Positions 14,173 to 21,756 are shown, numbered from the stretch's first letter. The stretch: 26,386 bases of DNA from an uncultured Prevotella sp. (GCA_937907705.1 CALCVP010000054.1:1-26386); one strand, 5' to 3'. Notes: generated by a model not told the origin, from the letters alone. Made by a program: numbers and translations.

Positions 14173-16515
14173 TTACTTGTATTCCTTCGGACAAAAACTG
14201 TCCCACTCCACTATGTCTGTTGTATTGTCTATCTTCTGCGGACAATACTTCCAGTTATCGTTTCGCTCAATGATAATGCCACCCTTCAAGTGCCTGCCTT
14301 TGTTCTCCTCACTCTTCATATAGTCAACAAGGGCATTGTGTTTCTCCACGGCATCCGCATCGCTTTCTACACTTTTGGTATCAAACAGGAATACCTGTCC
14401 GTTCTTCATTCGGATAACGAAATCTACATAGAAGAGCGACTTGCGGCCTTCCTTTTTCACATAACTGATGGCATAATGCTGTCTGCCAGCATCGCCATTC
14501 TTATACCACCAGTCCACATTCTCCTTGTTGGCTTCCAGAAAAGCCTCGAAACGCTGTTCTGACTGTGAAGCATCATTGCGTTCTGCAAAAGGCAACAAGG
14601 CATGGTCTCTCATCTCTTCTTTTATGCGATGACTCTCTTCATTGTAGAGCCGCTCTGCGGGCACCTCCCAATCGTATGCCTTGTAATGCTTCTCGTCTTG
14701 GTTTTTCTGCCGCTCTTCCAGTATTTTCTGATAGCGGCTCAAGGCGCGGTCTATCAAGTCGGCAAACACGGGGCGGTTGCTGTGATAGAGTATCACCTTC
14801 ACAGCCTCTGCCTCAAACAGCTCAAACAGGTCTTCCATCAGCTCTTTCAAGACGAAAGCCAAGGTCGCCACGCTCACTTTCTCAAACTTCGATCCGATGC
14901 ACTTGGCGCAGAAGGCATTGTAAGCATTGCTCAGCTCTTGCATCGTGCGCACATATTGGATCTTCTTGCCCACATGTGTCTCCCCCACCTCACCCGTAAT
15001 ATTCACGTCTTCTATCAAGTCTATTTCAATGCTCCTTACCTTGAATGTTATCTTGTCATTGCAAATTTCCCGGTTTTTGGCGCAGATATTTTCTCCGCTG
15101 CCCTCGTGCTTATCAAAGTTGCCCTGCAAGTCGTCTATATCAAAGAGCGACAACTGCCGGTTCTTCACCAAGAGAATCTCCTCAAACACCTTGGCAAGTA
15201 CCTCCTTGAAATCGGGACCAAGTCGCTTGCAGGTTATCGCCGGATGCTCACAATACTCGGAACGAAGCACCACATTATCAAGATTTTCACGGCGCACGGC
15301 ACGAATGTTTGAAAGATAGTCCATATCGTCTTGCACAATCTTGATGATATCCTTGCTCAAGTTGGTATAGACATATCCCCAGTTAAGGCGGTCGTCCTCA
15401 TAGAAGTGCTGCTCCGGCATACGGAGAATGCGCCCCACGGTCTGCACCGTAAACTGGAAGCTCTCCATCTTACGGAAAATAAGGAGCACGGCGGCACGCG
15501 GACAATCCCAGCCCAAGGCAATGGCTTGTTTGAAGAGCAGCACCTCTGTAAGGTTGTCTGATTTTTCAATACCGCTGAGGTTTTCTTTCTCGTTGCTGAG
15601 CCATACCGCCAATTTGCCGTTGGCTGTGTTGATGCCTTTGACGGTGTCAAGATAGAGCATCACCTCCTCCTTTATGCCGTCATCGTCCTTGTCCATCTTT
15701 TCTTTGTCATTAGGCAACTGAATGAGCAGCAGCGGATTGATGTTGACCCCTATCTTGCGGTAAGCCTCAGCCAATTCCTCCCGCTTTCTCAAGGCAAGAT
15801 GCACCAAGTGCTGGTTGAGCGAGCCATTGGGGTCTTTGAACTGCAAGGCAGGGTTTAACACCACGCCCTGCTTAATCATTTCCTCTTTTATCACCGCTGC
15901 TCTCGGTACCTTTACATACAGTTCGCCATTTGTCTCTGGAGTGGCGGAGATGCGTATCTCCAACTTCGCGTTGATGTTTTTCAACACCTTCTCTGTCTTG
16001 TTGACAAGGTTGCCTGCAAATCTATGTTCCTCATCGATAATAACGATAATGGGTATGTGCTGATCTTGCTGTGTACGGCGAGTAATATCGTAGAGCGAAA
16101 TACTCCGCTCGGTGTCGCGTATTATCACGGAATTGTCCTTGACAATACTCTCCCAGTTTACAAAGAGTATTTCGCCAGGATGGATATATCCTTCGGCAGA
16201 ATGGTCAAGGTCATCAAAGATAACAGGGCAAAGCTCCTTTCCTTCGGTAAAAAACGACTTCATCTTGAAGTAGCTCTGCTCATGAAGCTTGTTAGGGGCT
16301 ACCCAAATATACGCCACTTCCTTATAAGGCACATCGGTGCAGTCTCTCAGCTCGGCATTAAGGCGAAGCAGCATCTCAGAAGCCATCACGGTCTTGCCGG
16401 CACCTGTCGGCGCCTCAAACACGAGAGTATGCCTGTTGCCTGAATAGGTTAGCAGTTCAATGGTCTTCTCCACCAGTTCTTTCACTGCTTTCTGTTGGTA
16501 TTCTATCTGTTTCAT
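14173..16515 (-). CDS. res: Type III restriction enzyme, Res subunit
   Basis: A 780-residue helicase-nuclease that works with Mod to cleave DNA unmethylated at paired recognition sites. Superfamily-2 motifs in order: Walker A PTGAGKT (36-42), motif II DEEH (161-164), motif III SATP (190-193), motif V region FKQAIALGWDCPRAAVL (328-344), and motif VI QTVGRILRMP (358-367). A C-terminal PD-(D/E)xK-type nuclease shows SEQRFEAFLE (652-661), FYVDFVIR with Asp698, and FLFDTKS with Asp712 and Lys714. All key residues are present. It is shorter than EcoP15I Res (about 970 residues) but complete. Its start overlaps the mod stop by 4 bases (ATGA), so translation is coupled. It is more GC-rich than most of the window, which is compatible with horizontal transfer. 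Confidence 0.93.
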   Translation of the reverse strand: MKQIEYQQKAVKELVEKTIELLTYSGNRHTLVFEAPTGAGKTVMASEMLLRLNAELRDCTDVPYKEVAYIWVAPNKLHEQSYFKMKSFFTEGKELCPVIFDDLDHSAEGYIHPGEILFVNWESIVKDNSVIIRDTERSISLYDITRRTQQDQHIPIIVIIDEEHRFAGNLVNKTEKVLKNINAKLEIRISATPETNGELYVKVPRAAVIKEEMIKQGVVLNPALQFKDPNGSLNQHLVHLALRKREELAEAYRKIGVNINPLLLIQLPNDKEKMDKDDDGIKEEVMLYLDTVKGINTANGKLAVWLSNEKENLSGIEKSDNLTEVLLFKQAIALGWDCPRAAVLLIFRKMESFQFTVQTVGRILRMPEQHFYEDDRLNWGYVYTNLSKDIIKIVQDDMDYLSNIRAVRRENLDNVVLRSEYCEHPAITCKRLGPDFKEVLAKVFEEILLVKNRQLSLFDIDDLQGNFDKHEGSGENICAKNREICNDKITFKVRSIEIDLIEDVNITGEVGETHVGKKIQYVRTMQELSNAYNAFCAKCIGSKFEKVSVATLAFVLKELMEDLFELFEAEAVKVILYHSNRPVFADLIDRALSRYQKILEERQKNQDEKHYKAYDWEVPAERLYNEESHRIKEEMRDHALLPFAERNDASQSEQRFEAFLEANKENVDWWYKNGDAGRQHYAISYVKKEGRKSLFYVDFVIRMKNGQVFLFDTKSVESDADAVEKHNALVDYMKSEENKGRHLKGGIIIERNDNWKYCPQKIDNTTDIVEWDSFCPKEYK

Positions 16516-18407
16516 ACCTTGCTCTCTTCCTCCGTTTCGTTAAAATTCAATGCTGTCTGCGGGGTCTCTGCCTTTGCTGCCTCATGCTCCATCTCCTCAA
16601 GCGCACCTTTCAGGTATTGCGGCTTACGCTTGGGTAGCACCCTTCGGTAAGCGTTCATTATGGCATCAGGAATGGCGCAGAGCTTCACACTGTCTGCCAC
16701 ATCCTCAAACTCGTCATCGTAGGCATAGCCATTAGGCGAGAAAACATACACCATCAGTTTGTCGTCACGCTGAGGCAATGTGCCGATAAGCTGCACCAAT
16801 GCGCCGATAGCTTCCTCTTTATAGATTACAAGCATGCATTTCGTGCCGTCAGTATTCTCAAAATACCGTGCAATGCGTTTGTTTATTTGCTTGCCTGCAA
16901 ACGGCAGTTCGATATAAGCATCATTACGGATGCAGAGCATATCGGTAGAAAGAGCGGTCAGCAAACGGAGATTCTTCGCAGTTTTGTCACGAGAAATTAA
17001 CTTCGTCTTGTAATAGCGGAGAGTATTGGCAGTCAAGCCAGAAACTTGCTCTCCCTTTGGGGTCGTGTAGCCTTGGATAGCCCGCTTGTTCCTTTCGTAG
17101 GTTACGTTCTCGCAAATTTTCTTGTCATTACCTTTGGCATCTCTCTCAATTCCTTGAACCAAGATGCATTGGCGATGACCACCGTCCTCAGCATTTAATT
17201 GCATCGTAGCATGAAGGGTGGTGCCGGAGCCAGCGAAGAAGTCAAGAATGGTGATATTGCTAATAGCAATAGTATTCAGCAAATATTTTAATAGTCCTAA
17301 TGGCTTAGGATTCGAAAAAGGAACTTCACCACCAAATAAAGAAGATATTTCTAAATTACCTTGCTGATTAATTGGCTCTAAAATAAAATTAGAAAAAGCT
17401 CTTCCTATTTTCTTACGTATCTTTCCTTCATTGTCTACATTCTCATAAACCTTATATTTTATAGTATATTTAGAAGAAGTGCTTTTCTTAGACTTTACAA
17501 ATTCTAAAAACTTATTTTCTAATCCCCATTTGACCTTTTCTTTACCCCATTTCCAAATCCATCCGTCATTCACAAACTCCGAACGTCCATGTGGATAAAT
17601 CATGCCTCCATCAGGTGTCTCTATTCCATAATTCATAGAATCTGAATATTGAAGTCCACCGCGGTCCAAAGTATCCAAATAATATTTACCCCGTGCCTCT
17701 ATAAATTCATCTTCAAATTTGAATCTATTTTGATTGCGAGAGCCTTCATCGCGATTCCATATTTCGCTCTCTATAGCGGACATTTTTGAAACAGAATATA
17801 AAAGTATGGACTCCGTTATAACAGCAATATCCTTAGCATCATTGGCACCAGTTTTCTTTCGCCAATCAAATTTTGCAATAAAGTTTCTTTCGCCGAATAT
17901 CTCATCACAAAGCAATTTCAACTGCGCTTGCTCATTATCATCAATTGAAATAAATATCACTCCTTTATCCGACAGCAGTCCTTTTGCTATCTTCAACCGT
18001 TTGTTCATAAATGACAACCACTTGGAATGACGATAGCCATTCTCGCGGTCTACAAACGAATCGTTGTAGACAAAGTCCTTGTTACCAGTGTTATACGGAG
18101 GATCGATATAAATCACATCAATTTTTCCGGCATGGGTATAACTGAGAGCTGTGAGGGCTTCGAGATTGTCGCCCTCTATAAGAATATGGTTGGGGGCATC
18201 GAGGTAATCACTGACAATGGCACGGCTGGGCACCTCTTCCAGCACGGGTAATTCGTCTTGCAGTCGGGTTTCAACCTCCTCTGGCTTGTCTTCCCATACC
18301 AAGCCATATTTCTTTTGCGAATGGAGCAACTTCAGCAATTCCGATTTCTCCTCATTCGTAAGACCTTCGAGTTCACTTATCTTCTTTGCGAGTTCGTATT
18401 TATTCAT
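16512..18407 (-). CDS. mod: Type III DNA methyltransferase, Mod subunit
   Basis: A 631-residue beta-class N6-adenine methyltransferase that carries sequence recognition for both modification and restriction. The catalytic motif IV IDPPYNTG (DPPY at 102-105) precedes the AdoMet-binding motif I LDFFAGSGTT (FAGSGTT at 391-397), the order that defines the beta class. The segment between them, about 175-385, is the target-recognition domain; its DNA (about 17255-17885) is visibly AT-richer than the flanking mod and res sequence. The C-terminus (about 480-631) is the assembly region. No simple-sequence repeat that would phase-vary the gene is seen. The ATG at 18407 gives the usual MNKYELAKKISELEGLT start. 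No promoter is apparent in the 150 bases upstream, so expression may depend on the promoter at 18887-18918 with a leader of about 470 nt. Confidence 0.94.
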   Translation of the reverse strand: MNKYELAKKISELEGLTNEEKSELLKLLHSQKKYGLVWEDKPEEVETRLQDELPVLEEVPSRAIVSDYLDAPNHILIEGDNLEALTALSYTHAGKIDVIYIDPPYNTGNKDFVYNDSFVDRENGYRHSKWLSFMNKRLKIAKGLLSDKGVIFISIDDNEQAQLKLLCDEIFGERNFIAKFDWRKKTGANDAKDIAVITESILLYSVSKMSAIESEIWNRDEGSRNQNRFKFEDEFIEARGKYYLDTLDRGGLQYSDSMNYGIETPDGGMIYPHGRSEFVNDGWIWKWGKEKVKWGLENKFLEFVKSKKSTSSKYTIKYKVYENVDNEGKIRKKIGRAFSNFILEPINQQGNLEISSLFGGEVPFSNPKPLGLLKYLLNTIAISNITILDFFAGSGTTLHATMQLNAEDGGHRQCILVQGIERDAKGNDKKICENVTYERNKRAIQGYTTPKGEQVSGLTANTLRYYKTKLISRDKTAKNLRLLTALSTDMLCIRNDAYIELPFAGKQINKRIARYFENTDGTKCMLVIYKEEAIGALVQLIGTLPQRDDKLMVYVFSPNGYAYDDEFEDVADSVKLCAIPDAIMNAYRRVLPKRKPQYLKGALEEMEHEAAKAETPQTALNFNETEEESKV

Positions 18408-18463
18408 AAACGGTAGAAAAAGTCATGCACGCTTACTATGGATAAATACAGATACGAAGAACT

Positions 18464-18880
18464 ATAATTACTCTTTGTAGGCGCTCATACTTCTGCTCAC
18501 CCCCAAAGCAGATAAAGTAATTATATTGATTGTTATGTATTCTAAAAGAATTGGCGTAGGGGCTCTGCTCCTTGGATGTCCTTGTGTACTGAGGTATTAG
18601 GAGACCCGTTAAAACAAGGACAGAAGCAAGAGCCACGTCTACGCCAACGCCGTATATATGTATGTAGCACTAAGCACACCCTTCCTATATGAAAGGGCGC
18701 ACTTGTGCCGTGCATAGATACACGTAGAGTAGACGTCCACCGCCATCTTCCTCCGATTTTTAACTTGAAGTTCCTAATTTCCAGTACAATCAGAAGCAAA
18801 CGTTAGCAAACGTCATTTCCATAAAATTGTCGAAATCTCCGGACTATTGCCAGTAGCACCTTACCGACATCCAAAGAATG
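18464..18880 (-). ncRNA. Candidate large structured RNA or regulatory leader upstream of mod
   Basis: Unrecognised. From a start near 18880 the minus-strand transcript contains many helices. One is a 6-bp tetraloop hairpin (18709-18724). Another is a hairpin of about 16 bp (18667-18708, arms about 18667-18683 and 18693-18708). Both are enclosed by GTAGACGT/ACGTCTAC (18729-18736 with 18635-18642). A three-tier helix follows: TTGGCGTAG/CTACGCCAA (18551-18559 with 18639-18647), GGCTCT/AGAGCC (18561-18566 with 18629-18634) and TGTCCTTGT/ACAAGGACA (18577-18585 with 18614-18622). A last domain is ATAATTACT/AGTAATTAT (18464-18472 with 18516-18524) with inner TCTGCT/AGCAGA. The enclosing helix and the first tier share bases 18639-18642, so they exclude each other. 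I tried tmRNA, RNase P RNA, SRP RNA and 6S RNA from memory, and none fits. It may be a free RNA or the mod leader. Confidence 0.5.
18795..18814. repeat. Short tandem repeat in the structured region
   Basis: AGCAAACGTT (18795-18804) is followed directly by AGCAAACGTC (18805-18814), two 10-bp units differing at the last base, in the 5' part of the candidate RNA. Confidence 0.7.
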
Positions 18881-18886
18881 ACGCTG

Positions 18887-18918
18887 CAAAAGTAACGAAA
18901 AGAAAAGAAAACAACAAA
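18887..18918 (-). promoter_or_regulatory. Promoter of the structured RNA/mod leader
   Basis: On the minus strand TTTG (18918-18915) and TACTTTTG (18894-18887) are separated by exactly 20 nt, a near-ideal Bacteroidetes promoter. It begins directly after the peroxiredoxin terminator (18929-18958), so this is a separate transcription unit. Start is expected near 18880. Confidence 0.75.
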
Positions 18919-18928
18919 TTTACAAGCA

Positions 18929-18958
18929 TAAAAAAGCGGAGCACTAATGTTGCTCCGC
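18929..18958 (-). terminator. Terminator after the peroxiredoxin gene
   Basis: GCGGAGCA (18936-18943) pairs with TGCTCCGC (18951-18958). On the minus strand a run of T follows (18935-18930). Strong Rho-independent form. Confidence 0.9.
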
Positions 18959-18986
18959 CCTGTTTATTGCTTCAACTCTTTAATTA

Positions 18987-19049
18987 TAACTGATACATAG
19001 TTTGAAAATAAAGCACAATCTTATTCAAATTAATCATGAATACCTACTC
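18987..19049 (-). repeat. Dispersed ~62-bp repeat, copy C
   Basis: On the minus strand it reads AGTAGGTATTCATGATTAAT, then TTGAATAAGATTGTGCTTTA, then TTTTC, 3 nt and CTATGTATCAGTTA. It aligns throughout with the copies at 20671-20736 and 26085-26146, with scattered substitutions. It lies between the peroxiredoxin stop and its terminator. Confidence 0.75.
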
Positions 19050-19092
19050 ACAAGAGACATGTTTGATTGTATGCCTTATGCGCAATTAGTAC

Positions 19093-19545
19093 TTAATCTC
19101 CAAGAATCTGTGCCGCATGCTCCTTCACCTTTATTTCCTTCGGACCGATGATACGCATTATTACTCCATTCTCGTCTGTAATAAACGTTGTGCGGAACAC
19201 GCCCATGGTAACCTTGCCATACATTTTCTTCTCACCGTAAACTCCAAGTGCAGTAACGAGTCGCTTCTCCGTGTCGCAAATAAGCGGGAATGGAAGAGAG
19301 TTCTTCTCGATAAATTTCTTGTGCGATTTCTCGTCCTGTGTACTTACTCCAATAACAGCGTATCCTTCAGCGAGCAGACGCTCGTAGTTGTCGCGCAAGT
19401 TGCAAGCCTCATTGGTGCATCCCGGAGTAGAGTCGCGCGGATAAATGTAAAGTACAAGTTTACGACCTTTCACATCTTCCAATGTCCATTGTTTGCCGTC
19501 TTGGTCTGTACCAAGGATTTCCGGCAGTCTTTGCCCTTTTTCCAT
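19093..19545 (-). CDS. bcp: Thiol peroxidase, PrxQ/Bcp-type peroxiredoxin
   Basis: A 150-residue cytoplasmic peroxiredoxin that reduces hydrogen peroxide and organic hydroperoxides using thioredoxin. The active-site segment YPRDSTPGCTNEACNLRD carries the peroxidatic Cys43 and, five residues later, the resolving Cys48, the spacing that defines the atypical two-cysteine PrxQ/Bcp group. VIGVSTQDEKSHKKFIEKN, LPFPLICD and FRTTFITDENG complete the thioredoxin fold. A -7-like TAATTTTG (19582-19575 on the minus strand) lies 30 bases upstream, with no clear -33. A strong terminator follows after one copy of the dispersed repeat. Single gene. Confidence 0.94.
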   Translation of the reverse strand: MEKGQRLPEILGTDQDGKQWTLEDVKGRKLVLYIYPRDSTPGCTNEACNLRDNYERLLAEGYAVIGVSTQDEKSHKKFIEKNSLPFPLICDTEKRLVTALGVYGEKKMYGKVTMGVFRTTFITDENGVIMRIIGPKEIKVKEHAAQILGD

Positions 19546-19697
19546 AATTTTATTGTTTTTAGTTTATCTGCTCGCAAAATTACAGCTTTATATCTTATCT
19601 GTGCTTCCTATTATGATAAAATAGTGTAACGCCATAAAGATTTTATATCGTACCGCATTTTCTATAATGAAGTTACGCATGATATAACTTTTTTTTA

Positions 19698-19705
19698 TAC
19701 TTTTG
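19698..19705 (+). promoter_or_regulatory. -7 element of the DUF4476 gene
   Basis: TACTTTTG lies 24 bases before the ATG at 19729 and 41 before the ATG at 19746. The spacing is more usual for a start at 19729, which supports a frameshift in the downstream gene. Confidence 0.5.
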
Positions 19706-19728
19706 CAACAAATAAAAACGCCTATATT

Positions 19729-20363
19729 ATGAATATACGAACTATATGCTCTTGCTTGCCGTGGCAGCACAAGCTAAGGTAAAGAAATCTATTGCGCGCG
19801 GAATGAGTAAAGAGCAGGTTGCTGATATAATTGGTAATCCTATGACAACAAGCTTTGATACCAACAGCGAGACGTGGCAATACACAAAGCAGCGCGGCGG
19901 TCTGCTCTACCCATACACAGTATACATAACAGTAAACTTTGACAACAACGGCAAAGTAGTGGCTTACAGCGAAAAGGTGGAAGACCAACCTTCGGCCTCC
20001 ACCTCTGTGTCTCCTTCCACTTCAAGTAACTGTCAACAGCATCCTGCTTTTGACCATCACTTTGGAATGCACTGCCTTTCTGACAACGATTTCAATACTC
20101 TGCTGTCAAAGGTAAAGGAAGCCTCATTTGAGGATGCCAAGCTTGACCTTATACAAGTAGCCTCACTGGGCGGTTACTTCACATGCTACCAGTGCACCTC
20201 GTTGCTCTCTCTATTTTCGTTTACCGATGCCAAGATGAAAGCCCTGGCATTCGTTGGCCCTCATATTGTTGATCCACAGAATGCAGCGGAGATATACGGA
20301 CTGTTCACATTCAGCTCAGACAAAGACAAGGCTGCAGAAATAATAAGCAGAATAAAACCTTGA
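19729..20363 (+). CDS. DUF4476 protein with a BamE-like N-terminal segment; signal peptide probably frameshifted
   Basis: The uninterrupted frame runs from 19746 to 20363 (205 residues). It begins with a bare hydrophobic core MLLLAVAAQA and lacks the positively charged start of a signal peptide. An ATG at 19729 opens MNIRTI in another frame, and one extra base near 19746 would fuse the two into MNIRTIMLLLAVAAQA, a normal export signal. Residues about 14-75 (RGMSKEQVADIIGNPMTTSF, then TWQYTK) resemble the small SmpA/BamE-type fold. A Ser/Thr-rich linker follows. Residues about 112-205 (DFNTLLSKVKEASFEDAKLD, LLSLFSFTDAKMKAL, FTFSSDKDKAAEIISRI) form a DUF4476 domain. Function is unknown; an exported or periplasmic role is likely. 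The frameshift could also be a sequencing error. Confidence 0.75.
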
Positions 20364-20466
20364 AGCCTGATTTTCTTGAACAACGAAAATTCCTCGCGTG
20401 ATCGGGCATTCAAAAGATTGTTTACTTCCACATGCTATCTACTTTAAAACGGTTTTATTTAATTGA

Positions 20467-20506
20467 ATGGTATTCGAACAACATTCAAAGAATGTTCGAA
20501 CACCAT
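20467..20506. repeat. Bulged palindrome with TTCGAA cores
   Basis: ATGGTATTCGAACAACATTC (20467-20486) pairs with 20490-20506 apart from a 3-nt bulge and one mismatch, around AAA. No T-tract follows, so a terminator role is doubtful. Confidence 0.7.
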
Positions 20507-20670
20507 CCATTATCCTCCCATGTGCCATAATGGCGTATCATTAGAATAGATCCGACTTTTATGGGTTTCTATTTGTAAATGTAACAAAAAACATTTGTAA
20601 GAACAAATATACACTTAACAAAATAATCTCCGTTTTTTCCTTTAATTTATCAAGCGGTATTCAAATCTTC

Positions 20671-20736
20671 TTTCAACATATACATACAGTCTGGAAAGAA
20701 GGTGCAATCTTATTTGAATTAATGTTGGACACCTGC
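20671..20736 (-). repeat. Dispersed ~62-bp repeat, copy B
   Basis: On the minus strand: GCAGGTGTCCAACATTAATT, then CAAATAAGATTGCACCTTCT, then TTCC, 3 nt and CTGTATGTATATGTTGAA. It aligns end to end with the copies at 18987-19049 and 26085-26146. Confidence 0.75.
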
Positions 20737-20870
20737 CTAAAACTGTATACTCCCAAAAGGGAAAATAATACATCTAAACTTCACAAACTTTTCACATCTG
20801 AGACATACAAGCTATACAAAAAAAACATACCTTTGCACCAGACACTAACAACATTAAACATTTTTAAAGT

Positions 20871-21155
20871 ATGATTAGGTTAAATGTATTTTTCGAAAAG
20901 AAAGAAGATGTCAAAACAGAGGACATCTGCAACTTGTGCAAAGAGTTGGTAGAGAAGTCGTTAAAGGATAACGGCAATGTGGCTTACGACTATTTCGTAA
21001 GCGGCACACGCAATGGAGTAATGATGATTTGCGAGACATGGCAGAATAAGGACGTGCTGAAAGTTCATATGGCATCAGAACATTTTACTACACTGGTTCC
21101 CAAGATTGAAGCACTTACAAAGAATGGACTAAAACTGGAGAAATTCAGCTTCTAA
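20871..21155 (+). CDS. ABM-domain protein (antibiotic biosynthesis monooxygenase/YgiN-like)
   Basis: A 94-residue protein that fills one ABM domain: MIRLNVFFEKKEDV (strand 1), CNLCKELVEKSLKDNG (helix), AYDYFVSGTRNGVMMICETW (strands), NKDVLKVHMASEHFTTLVPK (helix with the usual His), and a final KLEKFSF strand. Such proteins form ferredoxin-like dimers and include quinol monooxygenases, heme-degrading enzymes and proteins with no known reaction. The substrate cannot be deduced. It has its own -7-like TACCTTTG (20828-20835) and a strong terminator (21165-21215), so it is a single gene. Confidence 0.82.
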   Translation: MIRLNVFFEKKEDVKTEDICNLCKELVEKSLKDNGNVAYDYFVSGTRNGVMMICETWQNKDVLKVHMASEHFTTLVPKIEALTKNGLKLEKFSF

Positions 21156-21164
21156 TTATCTGCA

Positions 21165-21215
21165 ACGGTAGCCTATGACAAAACATTTTCAGTGTGCCAT
21201 AGGCTATCGTTTTTC
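21165..21215 (+). terminator. Terminator after the ABM gene
   Basis: AACGGTAGCCTATG (21165-21178) pairs with CATAGGCTATCGTT (21199-21212) with one wobble, followed by T to 21215. It starts 9 bases after the stop. Confidence 0.9.
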
Positions 21216-21250
21216 TCTACTCACCAAACAAAACATCCAAATCATAAGAA

Positions 21251-21703
21251 ATGTATCCTTTGAATCTGCCTAAATACGATATAAAAGTTATCAACAAGCA
21301 GCAACGGCTCTATATATTAGATATATTAAGAAGAAAGTATGTCAGCCTCACACCTGAGGAATGGGTAAGACAACATTTCATACATTACCTCATAGAGCAC
21401 AAACAATACCCTCAAACTCTATTGGCTAATGAAATAGAATTAAAATGCGGACAGAAACGGCTAAGGTGTGATAGCGTACTCTATGATACGAAAGGAAAGC
21501 CATGCGCCATAATAGAATATAAAGCTCCACAAATAGCACTTACACAGAAAGTATTTTCCCAAATATCTACTTATAATATGCTATTGCATGTTGATTATCT
21601 GATTATAAGCAATGGGCTGCAACATTTTTGTTGTAAAATGGACTATGAACATCATACTTATATATTTTTAAAAGATATACCCGACTATATAAACTTGCTA
21701 TAA
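21251..21703 (+). CDS. Orphan HSDR_N-type (type I restriction R N-terminal-like) nuclease-fold protein
   Basis: A 150-residue protein that matches only the N-terminal nuclease domain of type I restriction R subunits. LTPEEWVRQHFIHYLIEHKQ, the family entry helix, is followed by the PD-(D/E)xK core RLRCDSVLYDTKGKPCAIIEYKAP with Asp, Glu and Lys in place, and then AQISTYN-like SQISTYNMLLHVDYLIISNG. No helicase domain, specificity subunit or methylase is adjacent, so it is not a type I system. Stand-alone proteins of this kind are common in Bacteroidetes, and their role is unclear to me: a nuclease, a structural remnant or a repair protein are all possible. It begins 36 bases after the ABM terminator, and no clear promoter was found. 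Confidence 0.8.
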   Translation: MYPLNLPKYDIKVINKQQRLYILDILRRKYVSLTPEEWVRQHFIHYLIEHKQYPQTLLANEIELKCGQKRLRCDSVLYDTKGKPCAIIEYKAPQIALTQKVFSQISTYNMLLHVDYLIISNGLQHFCCKMDYEHHTYIFLKDIPDYINLL

Positions 21704-21710
21704 AGTATTT

Positions 21711-21756
21711 AAGTAGGTGTCCATCTATACGCTTATATTTTGAACACCTTCTTAAA
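21711..21756 (+). repeat. Divergent copy D of the dispersed repeat
   Basis: AAGTAGGTGTCCAT at 21711-21724 matches the start of the other copies. After 23 divergent positions, the ACACCTTCTT word falls at the same spacing as in copy B. The middle has drifted, so the assignment is tentative. Confidence 0.4.

Larger units (their letters stand above)
20364..20870. other. Intergenic region with a hairpin and a dispersed repeat
   Basis: About 500 bases containing the bulged hairpin at 20467-20506, dispersed repeat copy B at 20671-20736, and a -7-like TACCTTTG at 20828-20835 for the next gene. No reading frame or RNA gene was recognised. Confidence 0.6.

Noticed and set aside
14565..15319. Several long plus-strand frames opposite res
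   Set aside because: They are shadows of the res coding sequence, favoured by its higher GC content. The minus-strand protein has all expected helicase motifs.
16512..18407. Phase-variable simple repeats in mod, as in pathogenic Neisseria or Haemophilus
   Set aside because: No tetranucleotide or pentanucleotide tandem tract or long homopolymer was seen in the coding sequence or just upstream.
18542..18799. Minus-strand open frame of 85 residues (and an overlapping one at 18436-18636)
   Set aside because: The composition is unusual, with many Arg, Trp and Cys. There is no recognisable domain, and the same bases form dense RNA-like helices, so a non-coding reading is preferred.
18464..18880. 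Known RNA genes (tmRNA, RNase P RNA, SRP RNA, 6S RNA) for the structured region
   Set aside because: No tag-peptide or tRNA-like ends, no conserved RNase P core, no GGAA-capped SRP helix, and no long single hairpin with a central bubble of 6S type were found.
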